From contig NC_079875.1 of assembly GCF_029227915.1 (NCBI RefSeq), positions 18,963,001-19,027,000 of the forward strand: a stretch of DNA of 64,000 nt, in the 5' to 3' direction. Below, one piece after another: positions 33,455 to 41,589 of the stretch. Each line of letters opens with the position of its first letter. The first letter of the stretch is position 1. The position numbers and the translations under genes were made by a program. Under the pieces are notes generated by a model. The model saw only the letters and a program-made list of their open reading frames with translations, did not search any database and was not told the origin of the DNA. Source of the DNA: Hydractinia symbiolongicarpus. Its lineage: Eukaryota > Cnidaria > Hydrozoa > Anthoathecata > Hydractiniidae.

Positions 33455-34304
33455 CTACTTCACGTATAGCACAACAAGCCCGGCAGTTCCCGCGATGGCC
33501 ATATACAGATGTTTTGCCGCATATTTCACGATGGTTGACGTTACCCTCAGGAAGAACGAGACTACCGTACCGATGATGTAACGCAACACCTGCCTTGCTT
33601 GCTAGGTATTTGAGAAAATATTCGAGCCTTTCCAGCTGCTTCTCCACAAAGCCTTTTTCACCACCCGCTGCGACACTTCCTCCTACGGCACCCCCAGCGC
33701 ACCATTGATAAGCACCATTGTACTCTCTAACAGAGAGTACAATGGTGCTTATCAATAGACCAATAGCAGAGACGATACTCGCTATGGTTATCCCTTGTTC
33801 CCTGGAGAGTATACGAAACTTCTCAAGCAGAGTTGTGTTATCTTAAATTTAACACCTTTGTTGGGTGTAACATAGTCGACAAACCCCAGGGCTTGTAGGC
33901 GATTAATACCTAGGAGCGTTTGGATCTGACCAACGGTTTTTAGGCTACCATCTTGATTTGTAACCACTATTTCCTTAAAGGTTTTCTTACCCTTCACTAT
34001 CTCCTTAACAATTAGTTGATTCCCCTTCTTCTCTGAAGGCATCATAATACCTTGCATCGGGCTGTAACCCCAAATTTTTTCCGTAAGGCGATCGTAAAGG
34101 CCATCGATCTTTGATTTTAGTAGCTTTTGCCTCTGCCCCGAAAGATCCCCATGCTGTTGTTCTGTTGAAGGCCCCAACGTTCCGGGAAGTTTTGGCGTTC
34201 CAGGAAGTTTTGGTGTAGTATCATCGGGTTTATCTGGATGGCCCCCCATCCTCCTCGTCATCATCAATATCAATGTCAGGTACAAATACTGGATTAGTTA
34301 GCAT
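33455..34304 (-). pseudogene. Coiled-coil TM protein of Polinton, internally deleted
   Basis: Starts at 34,304 (MLTNPVFVPDIDIDDD, acidic). It contains KSKIDGLYDRLTEK, a Lys-rich KEIVKGKKTFKEIVV and the block SLKTVGQIQTLLGINRLQAL. The left copy then lacks 467 bases present in the right arm, the coiled-coil half of the protein. It resumes at REQGITIASIVSAIGLLIST, a membrane segment. A perfect hairpin interrupts the sequence after this. The terminal hydrophobic part (SFFLRVTSTIVKYAAKH) is in a different frame. In related elements this is a structural-looking protein of unknown role. Confidence 0.5.
33704..33756. repeat. Perfect 25-bp hairpin inside coding sequence
   Basis: Two exact 25-base inverted arms (beginning ATTGATAAGCACCATTG) with a 3-base loop AAC, lying in the membrane-protein gene directly after its TM helix. 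It is present identically in the right arm at 58,185-58,237. It looks like a palindromic template-switch insertion. Confidence 0.85.
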
Positions 34305-34337
34305 TCTTTTATTTAAGATTTCCTATATATAATAAAC
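34305..34337. promoter_or_regulatory. Divergent intergenic gap with TATA-like run
   Basis: Only 33 bases separate the divergent starts of the coiled-coil protein (34,304, - strand) and the major capsid gene (34,338, + strand). They contain CTATATATAATAAAC. It is plausibly a shared bidirectional promoter; no other site is seen. Confidence 0.4.
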
Positions 34338-35425
34338 ATGAGTGCATTTGGAACGACACTAGACCCATATGCGGAAATGAGGCAACTCTTTGGTATCAAG
34401 GGCCGAAAACAAAGGGTTCAGATAAGTCACATACCTTCAACCATCAACCAGAACGAGGACCTGCATGTGGATATGCCTAATATGTCGGGAATGATGTCAT
34501 CTTTCCAGGGTCCATCAAATTCTTATTTGACCTGACGCTGACGGGGACCAATACATATCGTACCATTGTCAGTAACATTGGTAAAAGCCTGGTACGAAAC
34601 CGTATCACCTTGAATGGTACCGAAATTCAAAACATATCGGATTTCAATATCCTAGCAGTGTACCGGGACTTGTGGATGCCAAAATTTGATAGGGACATCA
34701 ACCTTGTTTTAGAGGGCATTAACTCCAACGTTGGGACCATCAGGGCCAGGGCCATCAAAGATGCTGGGGCAGTGGCCTCGGGTTCCACGGCAGCCAAGCC
34801 AGCCGATGCCACCTATGGGATAAACAACATTAGGCTTGAATTTGACAAGCTCAGTCACGAAGGTCTCGCGAGCGCCATGATGTCGGGGTATGCAAGATTT
34901 GCGTGCCATATGCACGCACACTCCGTAGCAAGGTTATCACCATGAAAAAATCAGACACAAGTTATAATTTACAAATTGATACCCCCTCGAAGTCGTTTAA
35001 GGGTATCTTGCTACTATTCATAGACCCTGGAAAAGTGAAGGCATACTCCGGCGTTAAAGAGGTGTTCTATAACCCAAACTCGAGAAGATTAGCGTCACTG
35101 TCGAGGGAGAGCCCAACAATTTGTACTCTCATGCCATGCTCCCCAAGGACCATCTTGAACAGATTGTGAACCTACCTGGAAGCCGCGACTCGAACGTCAC
35201 GATTGGCCAATTCTTTAACGAAAGGTATGCCCTGTAGACTTTCAGGCGTCTCCCGATCATACCCTACATGATAGTGGAAGGCCTCTACAACGTCTAAGTG
35301 ATAGGATTACCCTAAATATCACAAAGAAGGCAGACGGAACCTTTGATTTCATGGCTTACGTCTACCTCTTACAGGATGCCCAACTAAATATCGTGGACGG
35401 TAGGTTCCATTCTGTGGAGTACTGA
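34338..35425 (+). pseudogene. Major capsid protein (double jelly-roll), broken
   Basis: Starts MSAFGTTLDPYAEMRQLFGI. Visible blocks: LHVDMPNMSG followed by a P-G-S-x-K-F beta strand, IVSNIGKSLVRNRITLNGTE, FNILAVYRDLWMPKFDRDIN, ATYGINNIRLEFDKLSHEGL, LQIDTPSKSFKGILLLFIDP, and near the end FMAYVYLLQDAQLNIVDGRF. These match the hexon-like capsid protein of Polintons/adintoviruses that forms the icosahedral shell. The loop region between the two halves is shorter than in relatives I recall. The left copy has private 1-base losses near 34,487 and 35,072, plus shared breaks near 34,900 and 35,236. Right copy 56,048-57,136. Confidence 0.75.
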
Positions 35426-35470
35426 TAGACCACAATTTGTGCTTGTCCCTAAGGGCAAATACAAATCAAT

Positions 35471-36000
35471 ATGGAAAACAAGAGCTGTAAAAAAGTGTTG
35501 GCCCTAGATACGTTTAGGGTGCCGAAGAATGGTCAAACTACAAAGACATGCATCAAATGCCTGGATAAAAAGAAACAGCGGAGTACCAAAAACAAATGCC
35601 CCCATGAAAGGAGGAGGGATCAATGTAAGGAGTGTGGCGGTAGTCAAATATGCCCTCATCAAAGGCAGAGGGCCTATTGTAAAGACTGCAAGGACAGTCA
35701 GATTTGTCCCCATCAAAGGATGAGATCCAAGCGTAAGGAGTGTAATAGAAGTCAAATATGTAAACATGAAAGGATAAGATCTCGGTGTAAAGATCGCAGG
35801 GGTGGAAGCATTTTCCCCCCTCAAAGACAGAGATCCACCTGTAAAGAATGTAAGGGTGGAAGCATATGCCGGCATGAAAGGAGGAGATCCATCTGTATGG
35901 GGGAAGTCAAATATGCCCCCATCAAAGGGAAGGTATCGATGCAAAGACTGCAAGAAGAGTAAACAATTAATGGCGACAATAGCTGTGATAGAGGCCGGGT
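35471..36000 (+). pseudogene. Cysteine-repeat protein (HNH-associated type), no HNH
   Basis: 163-codon ORF built from a 17-18-residue repeat of the form C-K-[ED]-C-x4-IC-x-H-x-R-x-R, about seven copies, e.g. CKECGGSQICPHQRQRAYC. Each unit can form a small zinc knuckle. Arrays of this type usually precede an HNH endonuclease in giant-virus and protist genes. Here the array ends in a frameshift near 35,930 and no HNH core follows. Some units have lost Cys (RGGSIFPPQRQRS). Right copy 55,510-56,001. Confidence 0.6.
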
Positions 36001-36046
36001 TCAATTCAGCGAAACGAACTTTCTATTTTCAAACCTCTCAGGCGTC

Positions 36047-36235
36047 ATGACCATGCGATAGAAAGGCTTAAGGCTTAACGAAGCCCAGGTCCAGTGGATC
36101 AGGGATAGACAAGCCAAGCTCGATTTTTTTGCGAAGCAAGGAGAGAGGCAAATAAAAGCAGGAAAAAGCCTTCGTGGATTGGACGATAGCATGTACCAAT
36201 ACTTCATCGCAACGGAAAAAAAGCTCCGCAATTGA
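36047..36235 (+). pseudogene. Small Lys/Arg-rich helical protein
   Basis: A short frame with an early stop (36,059). The following 57 codons read KGLRLNEAQVQWIRDRQ ... KQGERQIKAGKSLRGLDDSM ... TEKKLRN, a highly charged helical protein. It is followed at once by a small membrane segment. I think this pair recurs in Polintons, but with low certainty. It is present in both arms (right about 55,237-55,425). Confidence 0.35.
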
Positions 36236-36261
36236 AAGATTTCTACACACCCTCGAAGTAA

Positions 36262-36336
36262 CAGCAGGATGATGAGTTAACGTTCGTTGTTGGCTCCTTA
36301 TCTCTGCTAGGCTTTGTAGCTTACAAGTATCTGTAA
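36262..36336 (+). pseudogene. Tiny single-span membrane protein remnant
   Basis: After an in-frame TAA at 36,259 the frame reads QQDDELTFVVGSLSLLGFVA and ends AYKYL. The acidic start, a Gly-containing hydrophobic helix and a very short C-terminus are what small Polinton membrane proteins look like. Too short to classify. Same in the right arm (about 55,136-55,211). Confidence 0.3.
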
Positions 36337-36368
36337 CAACGTGCTTTTTTCTTACACATAATAAAAAC

Positions 36369-37379
36369 ATGTCAGAAAAATCACTACATATCGTTACCGG
36401 GGAGGAGGTGGAAAAGCTGAGCAATATCTACTATACACCGGAACATCTGTAGGTCGGACGGAAAGCTATCGGGTTACTCGCGAAGGAGAGTAGTCTCTCC
36501 AAAGAGAAGGTAATTCATTGGCTGAGTGGGCAACTTTTGTGATTGAGACACATCAGGGGTCCAAAACGTATAGACTACCCCCATTTTACCATCACAACAC
36601 CGAATAAAATGCATCAATTCGAACTGTTGTACATGCCACATGACAAACTATATGGTAATACGAACAAGTACATTCTGACAGGCATTGACGTAGCCTCACG
36701 TTACAAAGTAGCAAGGGCGTTGCGAACGAAGAAAGCTAGTGAGGTCGCGGAGATGTTGAGGGACATACACAAGACAGGACCCTTACACTACTCTAAAACC
36801 TTTCAGTGTGATAACGGTTCCGAATTCAAGTTAGATGTAACCAAGCTGCTAGAGGGCAAAGGTGTTGAAATTAAGAGGGCCACCACCAAGTACCACCATA
36901 CATTTTCGGACTTCGTCGAGTCGTACAATAAGGTCCTTGCGGGAGGGCTATTCAAACCTCAGGATGCGAAAGAGCTAGTCTCCGGGGAGACTAGTACCAT
37001 TTGTGTCAAGCACTTGTATACCATCGTCAAAAGCCTAAATAATACCAAGACTATTATGATCAACCTGAAGCCCAACAAGGCCATCAAGTTCGAAGATGTA
37101 CTACTTGCAAAAAGTCAGCAATATCCCGAAGAGAACCCCCTACCCAGGGATGGTCTCTACCTATACCTCCGGCAGCCGGGAGAGGAGCATAGTGACTCTA
37201 AAAGACGCGCCACCGACACCTTTTACAGCAAACATACTTACAGGTTGGATCGTATTGTGACGGGTAGTCGTATTTTATACTACCTAAAAGACGGTCCTGA
37301 TCGCAGCTTCGTGTCAGAAGAACTCATGCAGGTACCGGAGGATGTTCAGGTACCGCTGGAGGTTATCAAGGAATGGTAA
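36369..37379 (+). pseudogene. Retroviral-type integrase (Polinton INT)
   Basis: Starts MSEKSLHIVTGEEVEKLSNI. An N-terminal helix-turn-helix-like part (GLLAKESSLSKEKVIHWLSG) precedes the DDE catalytic core. The core is marked by MHQFELLYMPHDKLYGNT, ILTGIDVASRYKVARAL (first Asp), FQCDNGSEF (second Asp) and TFSDFVESYNK (Glu). A C-terminal chromodomain-less segment has TYRLDRIVTG and YYLKDGPDRSFVSEELMQVP. It would insert the element and make a 6 bp duplication. In-frame TAG (36,450) and TGA (36,540) are shared with the right arm. All three catalytic acids are present, so the enzyme was disabled by stops, not by core mutation. Confidence 0.88.
36975..36994. repeat. Short inverted repeat in integrase gene
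   Basis: CTAGTCTCC-GG-GGAGACTAG lies in the coding sequence after the catalytic Glu and adds a local ELVSGETSTI stretch. It is shared with the right arm. Confidence 0.7.
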
Positions 37380-37952
37380 TATGCTTTCACGAGTTCCTCT
37401 AGTTCATCCAAATCTATTTCGTCATCCTCGTCATCATCTTCACCCAAATCTATTTCCTCATCATCTTCATTCGGATCCCTTGGATAATCCAAAGGATGTT
37501 GGGTGTAGAACGGGTACCCATAGACGATGCCTTTGGTGACATTAGGCTCATTCTCCAAATCAATATCGACTAGACGTCTATCTGGTATCGGAAAGTTGAG
37601 TATTTTGCTTATTTTTTCTAGATCGGCCAAATCCGATAGCTTCAAGTCCCTATCCTTGACGATCTGGTAGCAGAGTGCTCCATAGATCATCATCGATCTC
37701 GTTTCTCGCAAATGTTGCCCATGCTTTTTTACCTGATGATACCCTGTGTAAAAGATCATCGTTCGTGGGGTATTCAAAACCTTCGTAGTATACTCCACCT
37801 CGATACCTGAAATTTTCCAGGCAGGTAGGACAATAACCGGTTACTGATCCTGCCTTTATGCAGCAATGTAGCACAGGTACCCGAATATCGTAGTTGATTG
37901 TAAATTGATTCCTTTGTATATAGGCTTTTGATATTTCAGGACCTTTTAACAT
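37378..37952 (-). pseudogene. Acidic-tailed Polinton protein, unknown function
   Basis: Starts at 37,952 (MLKGPEISKAYIQRN) with a Cys cluster (HCCIKAGSVTGYCPTC) that may bind zinc. A frame change follows near 37,690, then KISKILNFPIPDRRLVDIDL and GIVYGYPFYTQHPLDYP. It ends in a strongly acidic tail (Asp/Glu-rich, residues about 155-180) and LEELVKAYYHS. It converges tail-to-tail with the integrase, overlapping its stop codon. The right arm has lost 312 bases covering its N-terminus. Function unknown. Confidence 0.45.
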
Positions 37953-37994
37953 ACAGCTGAAAGGGTCACAAAGGTATATTCCATAGGAGGGGTA

Positions 37995-38022
37995 TTTTCA
38001 CTACCCGCAAGAGTAGTGAAAA
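37995..38022. repeat. Intergenic hairpin
   Basis: TTTTCACTAC ... GTAGTGAAAA with an 8-base loop, between the acidic-tail gene and the BRO gene. It is absent from the right arm, where the 312-base deletion removed it. Confidence 0.7.
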
Positions 38023-38035
38023 AATTAGCGTCCGC

Positions 38036-38848
38036 CTAATGCTCTAATGCCGGAACACCCAGATCATATAGGTCATCACGCGTAAGGTCCACAAGACCGA
38101 AATGGTTTCTGAAACGTTCCACATGTCCCTCCTCTTCGAACCGATTAAAGGCTTGTATACCGTTGTGGTTGTCGATGACGACAATCTCCTCCGCGCCTGG
38201 GTAATTGTCACTGAACTACAATCTCTTCCTGCTAATATTGCGCCTCTGAACACGCGTGCAGCAATAGGGAAGATGATGGTATTCGTCGTCATCCTGTGCG
38301 CTGTGTTTACGGTGGATGATGATAACGTTATCAATGCCCGGGTCCTGAGCATTGGGTACATGTCTTTCTCTAAGCCTTGCATTTTGCCGGGCCTGTGCCT
38401 CGAGTTCATCCCCCAGTACCATGAGTTGGTTGTCCCTATCCTGTAGATCATCCTTGAGTATAGCAACGGCAGTATCTCTGTCCTCGATTGCCGCAGCAAG
38501 CTTTCGTATTTCCTTGAGTAGCACCTCTTCTACAACCCATTTCAAAAAGGGTTTTGCGTCAGGCTGACCACATGTCAGGAGGAAGGTACATAGGCCAGCG
38601 TCAGTCAGCAAAACTGTGTTTGGTTGGGTGTACTCAGATCTGAGTACACCCTCGGGACCAGTTATAGCATCACCTAATCGCATTTTATACTTGGCAGGAA
38701 CATATCGCTGAATGGCCTGTACCCAGACCCTTCGTTTATAACCTACAGCTCTCCAAACATCGGATGCCACAATACATTGACCTTTATCCTGAACATAAAA
38801 TGATCGGACTTGTTTTCCCTGGAAATAATCAACTACTGCAAGAGACAT
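38036..38848 (-). pseudogene. BRO-N domain protein
   Basis: Starts at 38,848 (MSLAVVDYFQGKQVRSFYV). The N-terminal 110 residues form a BRO-N domain: GQCIVASDVWRAVGYKRRVW, VLLTDAGLCTFLLTCGQPDA, KPFLKWVVEEVLLKEIRKLA. A long coiled coil follows (IEDRDTAVAILKDDLQDRDN). Near 38,220 the frame shifts, and the C-terminal domain continues in another frame to a stop at 38,036. BRO proteins are DNA-binding proteins spread among large DNA viruses and some virus-like transposons. A perfect 26-base palindrome sits in the BRO-N domain. Lesion shared with right copy (52,936-53,740). Confidence 0.8.
38626..38651. repeat. Perfect 26-bp palindrome in BRO gene
   Basis: Two exact 13-base halves centred on AGATCT (GGGTGTACTCAGA and its complement) with no loop. 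It lies within the BRO-N coding sequence and is kept in the right arm at about 53,133-53,158. Confidence 0.85.
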
Positions 38849-38941
38849 TTCTATATACCAATGCTTGGACAGAGGGTTTTACTCAAGGATTTTGATACCC
38901 GTATGAGTATTAAAATAATTGTGTTTGGTGTGGGCTACCTA

Positions 38942-39424
38942 TTACGAGACATATCGGTTACCTTTGGCTATATTCTCACTCGCCCACATAGGCTGGGTGT
39001 TGGTGCAATGAAGCCTTTTAGCTACCTCATCAAGCGACGGAGCATCCCCGTTTTGCCTATATTGAACTGGGAATTTCTACCATAATTGTCCCATGACATA
39101 CCCCCGAAAAACTGAGCTTCAATATGGATCCGCAGTGTAGCCATATCACACCCTAGGTACTCCTGAGAACCAAGCTCCTTGTTTTCCTTCAGGGCATAGA
39201 AGGTTCGGCTGCGTCATTATGGGCAAGATGCCCTGTGGGATTGCAAATAGGGCATTGCCGCCTTAGTTTTTTATGGTGGCAAAGACATCCACCCCCACAC
39301 TCTTTACACGTTGATCTTATCCTTTCATGGGGCAATACTGACTACCCTTTCAGTCTTTACACATGGATCTCACCCTTTCATGCCGGCAAATTTGACCACC
39401 CTTGCAGTCTTTACACAGGGATCT
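38942..39424 (-). pseudogene. Cys-repeat HNH endonuclease remnant fused to PolB
   Basis: Directly after the polymerase exonuclease segment the frame continues into CKDCKGGQICRHERVRSMCK, hits a nonsense codon where a Cys is expected, and continues with more Cys repeats (CKECGGGCLCHHKKLRRQC, ICNPTGHLA). Further on, in shifted frames, come EYLGCDMATLRIHIEAQF, GMSWDNYG and, after a gap, LDEVAKRLHCTNTQPMWASE and NIAKGNRYVS. This order is that of the Cys-repeat HNH endonucleases known from giant viruses and protists. The His-containing catalytic segment between WDNYG and the Pro-rich part is missing. It is dead in both arms. Confidence 0.7.
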
Positions 39425-41276
39425 CTGCCTCAACAACTCCCGGTTCTTTTTGGAGAGCATGTCAAAGTCGTCGGGCTTCGGGTACAATCTCTCAACCTCT
39501 TTCACAATGAGGGGATTCCTCTTTTCCAGCTCCTCCACAAACCGTTTAACCAGGATCTAGTGATTTCTGTGCTCAATGAATGTCGGGGGACTATTTAAAC
39601 TATCGGCAATACCAACACTTATCGGAACATGTCTCGAAAGGTATGTTAGATAGGAGGTTTGCCGGTAATTTAAAGGTGATAGGAGGGCTTCAAAATCAAA
39701 TATCAGGTAGTGGGGATATGGTATGAACTTCTTCTGAAAGTACCTCCTGATTTTGGGTGGTTTCTCACATTCCCAAGCCGTGACGAGGTTATAGCCCTTT
39801 TCCCGTATCATCCTTTCCTTAGACAGGGTTGCAGCGTAATGAGTCTTGTCCGCCTTGGTTTTCTCGGATAGACAGGGACAGCCGTGCAACCTACAACCAT
39901 TGTACTCATAAATGGTTTTTGTGACGGGCTCATAGCCATCAACTTTCCACTCCTTTTTACCATCACGGATAACATGTCCACCACCATGACCAAATATGGC
40001 ACGATGGATATGCCTTCCGGTTTGTTTTGACATGTATTCTATCCATTTTGATGCATCATAGCTATACCCCTCATCATAAAAGACCTTCTCCGACTTGCTG
40101 GGCATATGTTTGACCTTCCCCCCTTTGCAGATAATCGTCGTCTTGACACCCTCCCATTCGTTCCTTTTATGCCGTGTGAAGTGGTTGCTTTTGGTAAACA
40201 GTTGTTTGCATACCTCACATTCCCATTTCTGTTGGGCCAGAACGTCTAAATCCTTGATGTAGAAACAGTGCCCGTCCAGCATACCTAGATTGATAGTGTC
40301 TAACCTCTTTTTGTGCTGCCTTTGCCCGTAGACGAGTCGCCATGGTGCTTTATCAGAGTTTGCCTTGCGTTCAAAGACCCTGATGTTGACCTTGAATTAT
40401 TTGGCAACGCCCTCCAAATCCACCAGCATTGTGGGGCGCACGTCCTTACGCTTGAGCTTGGGATTCTCCTACTACTCTCGGGCTAGGGCGAGGGCTGTTT
40501 TTGTTAAACGTTCTGTTCTCCGTACTACATCCGCCCTCTCCTTTACCGCAAGACATCTCCAGAAGCATAGGTTGTCCGTTCTGGCATCTTCACCATCCAT
40601 GGCGCAAATGCACTTTTTTTTTCGCAACCAATCCGGGAGAGGGCCGCATCCCAAGACGGTTTCACGCGTGCTTATCACCTTGATCTGTACGTGATCGAAG
40701 ACAATTTTTCCATCATACGCTACTGGGGTCTCAGTGGTCCTAACAGGTGGTAAATAAGCCTTAGTCCAGAACTCGTGATCCTCCAGATCAAGGCGCTTCA
40801 TTTCGCATTCTTCTACGAACGCTTCGATTTCCGCTATACTTGACAACGACCTGGAGCTTTTAGTTTTGTGGTAATCAGACACATCACCCCCACCCTTGTA
40901 AATACGACAGCCAAAGCTGTACACAACCTTAACGCGCATGTCCATGTGTGGTGTAATTTTCTTGGATAATCGCGTCCTTTAGAGGTTGGTTTAGATGCTT
41001 GTTGAAACGCCATGTTTTGATCCTATTTCCATCCTCCAACATCTGGATATCGTTCTCAGGGCCTTGATATTCCTCCGTGTAGTCTTCCCTTGGCTCCTGT
41101 TCAATCTCGTCGTGAAGCGTTGTCCCTCCCGAAATTTGTTCCCTTGACTTGTTGTAATAGAATGCAATAGTATCCCGCACACTCTGTAGTCGATTGGCAA
41201 GGGCGTCGCGAGTTGCTGCCACCGATGCTGACACGGTGCTATATAGTTTGCTGATGGCATTCTTAAAACAACTCAT
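39425..41276 (-). pseudogene. Family B DNA polymerase, N-terminal part
   Basis: Starts at 41,276 (MSCFKNAISKLYSTVSASVA). In order: a helical N-terminus; VKVVYSFGCRIYKGG; GCGPLPDWLRKKKCICAMDG; DNLCFWRCLAVKE; a Cys/His finger WECEVCKQLFTKSNHFTRHK; HIHRAIFGHGGGHVI; YEYNGCRLHGCPC; then YLIFDFEALLSP with the DxE of exonuclease motif I; and FDMLSKKNRELLRQ. These are landmarks of Polinton polymerases. The rest of the exonuclease and the whole palm (DTDS motif) are absent; an HNH remnant follows instead. Frameshifts occur near 40,945 and between 40,472 and 40,400. The right copy is cut at 51,081. Confidence 0.85.
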
Positions 41277-41416
41277 CTTTTCTTTATAATATACAATTTC
41301 CAACAAATTCAGAGGATTTCTTTCTGCCCAACTAACACAGTTATTCCCCATTTTAAGGAATTTCCCCATTTTTGTATAATAACCTTTAATATGCATGACT
41401 TAACACCGACTTGCGT

Positions 41417-41589
41417 ATACAGCGCATGCGTTGATGATCGGTGGATTTTTGCCGATGATCAACGGTATTTTGTGCAATAGGGCGTGACGAAAAGTTGTGA
41501 CGTCACAAAAAAAAATTGTGTATGATATTTTTTTATTAGAGTTTGACCGTGATTTTTGAAAAAATGTGTTTGGAAGGACCCCCTACACT
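41417..41589 (-). repeat. Polinton right TIR (left copy)
   Basis: The inverted partner of 29,867-30,038, ending GGACCCCCTACACT. It contains the same TGTGACGTCACA palindrome and GATCATCAACGG segments. It differs from the left TIR at about a dozen positions, more than the two outer TIRs differ from each other. Confidence 0.9.

Larger units (their letters stand above)
27631..40729 (+). repeat. Left arm of giant inverted repeat
   Basis: Base 27,631 pairs with 64,000 and 40,729 with 51,081 in inverted orientation. The arm holds LINE endonuclease, satellite block B and most of a Polinton. Similarity to the right arm is very high by eye (mostly isolated substitutions), interrupted by private deletions. 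The outer end is not defined because the right arm runs off the window. Confidence 0.95.
29867..41589 (+). mobile_element. Polinton/Maverick element, left copy (both TIRs)
   Basis: An 11.7 kb virus-like DNA transposon bounded by inverted repeats that begin AGTGTAGGGG and end CCCCTACACT, the 5'-AG...CT-3' ends typical of Polintons. It carries the family's marker genes: a protein-primed-type family B polymerase (N-terminal part), a retroviral-type integrase, a jelly-roll major capsid protein, a probable minor capsid protein and small membrane proteins. Autonomous Polintons are usually 15-20 kb. Here the polymerase palm, packaging ATPase and cysteine protease are missing. The 6 bp flanks (ATAGCT left, AGATAA right) do not match, so no target duplication is visible. 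Confidence 0.92.

Noticed and set aside
38102-38446. 114-residue + strand frame opposite the BRO gene (and its mirror on the right)
   Set aside because: Antisense shadow of the BRO coding sequence.
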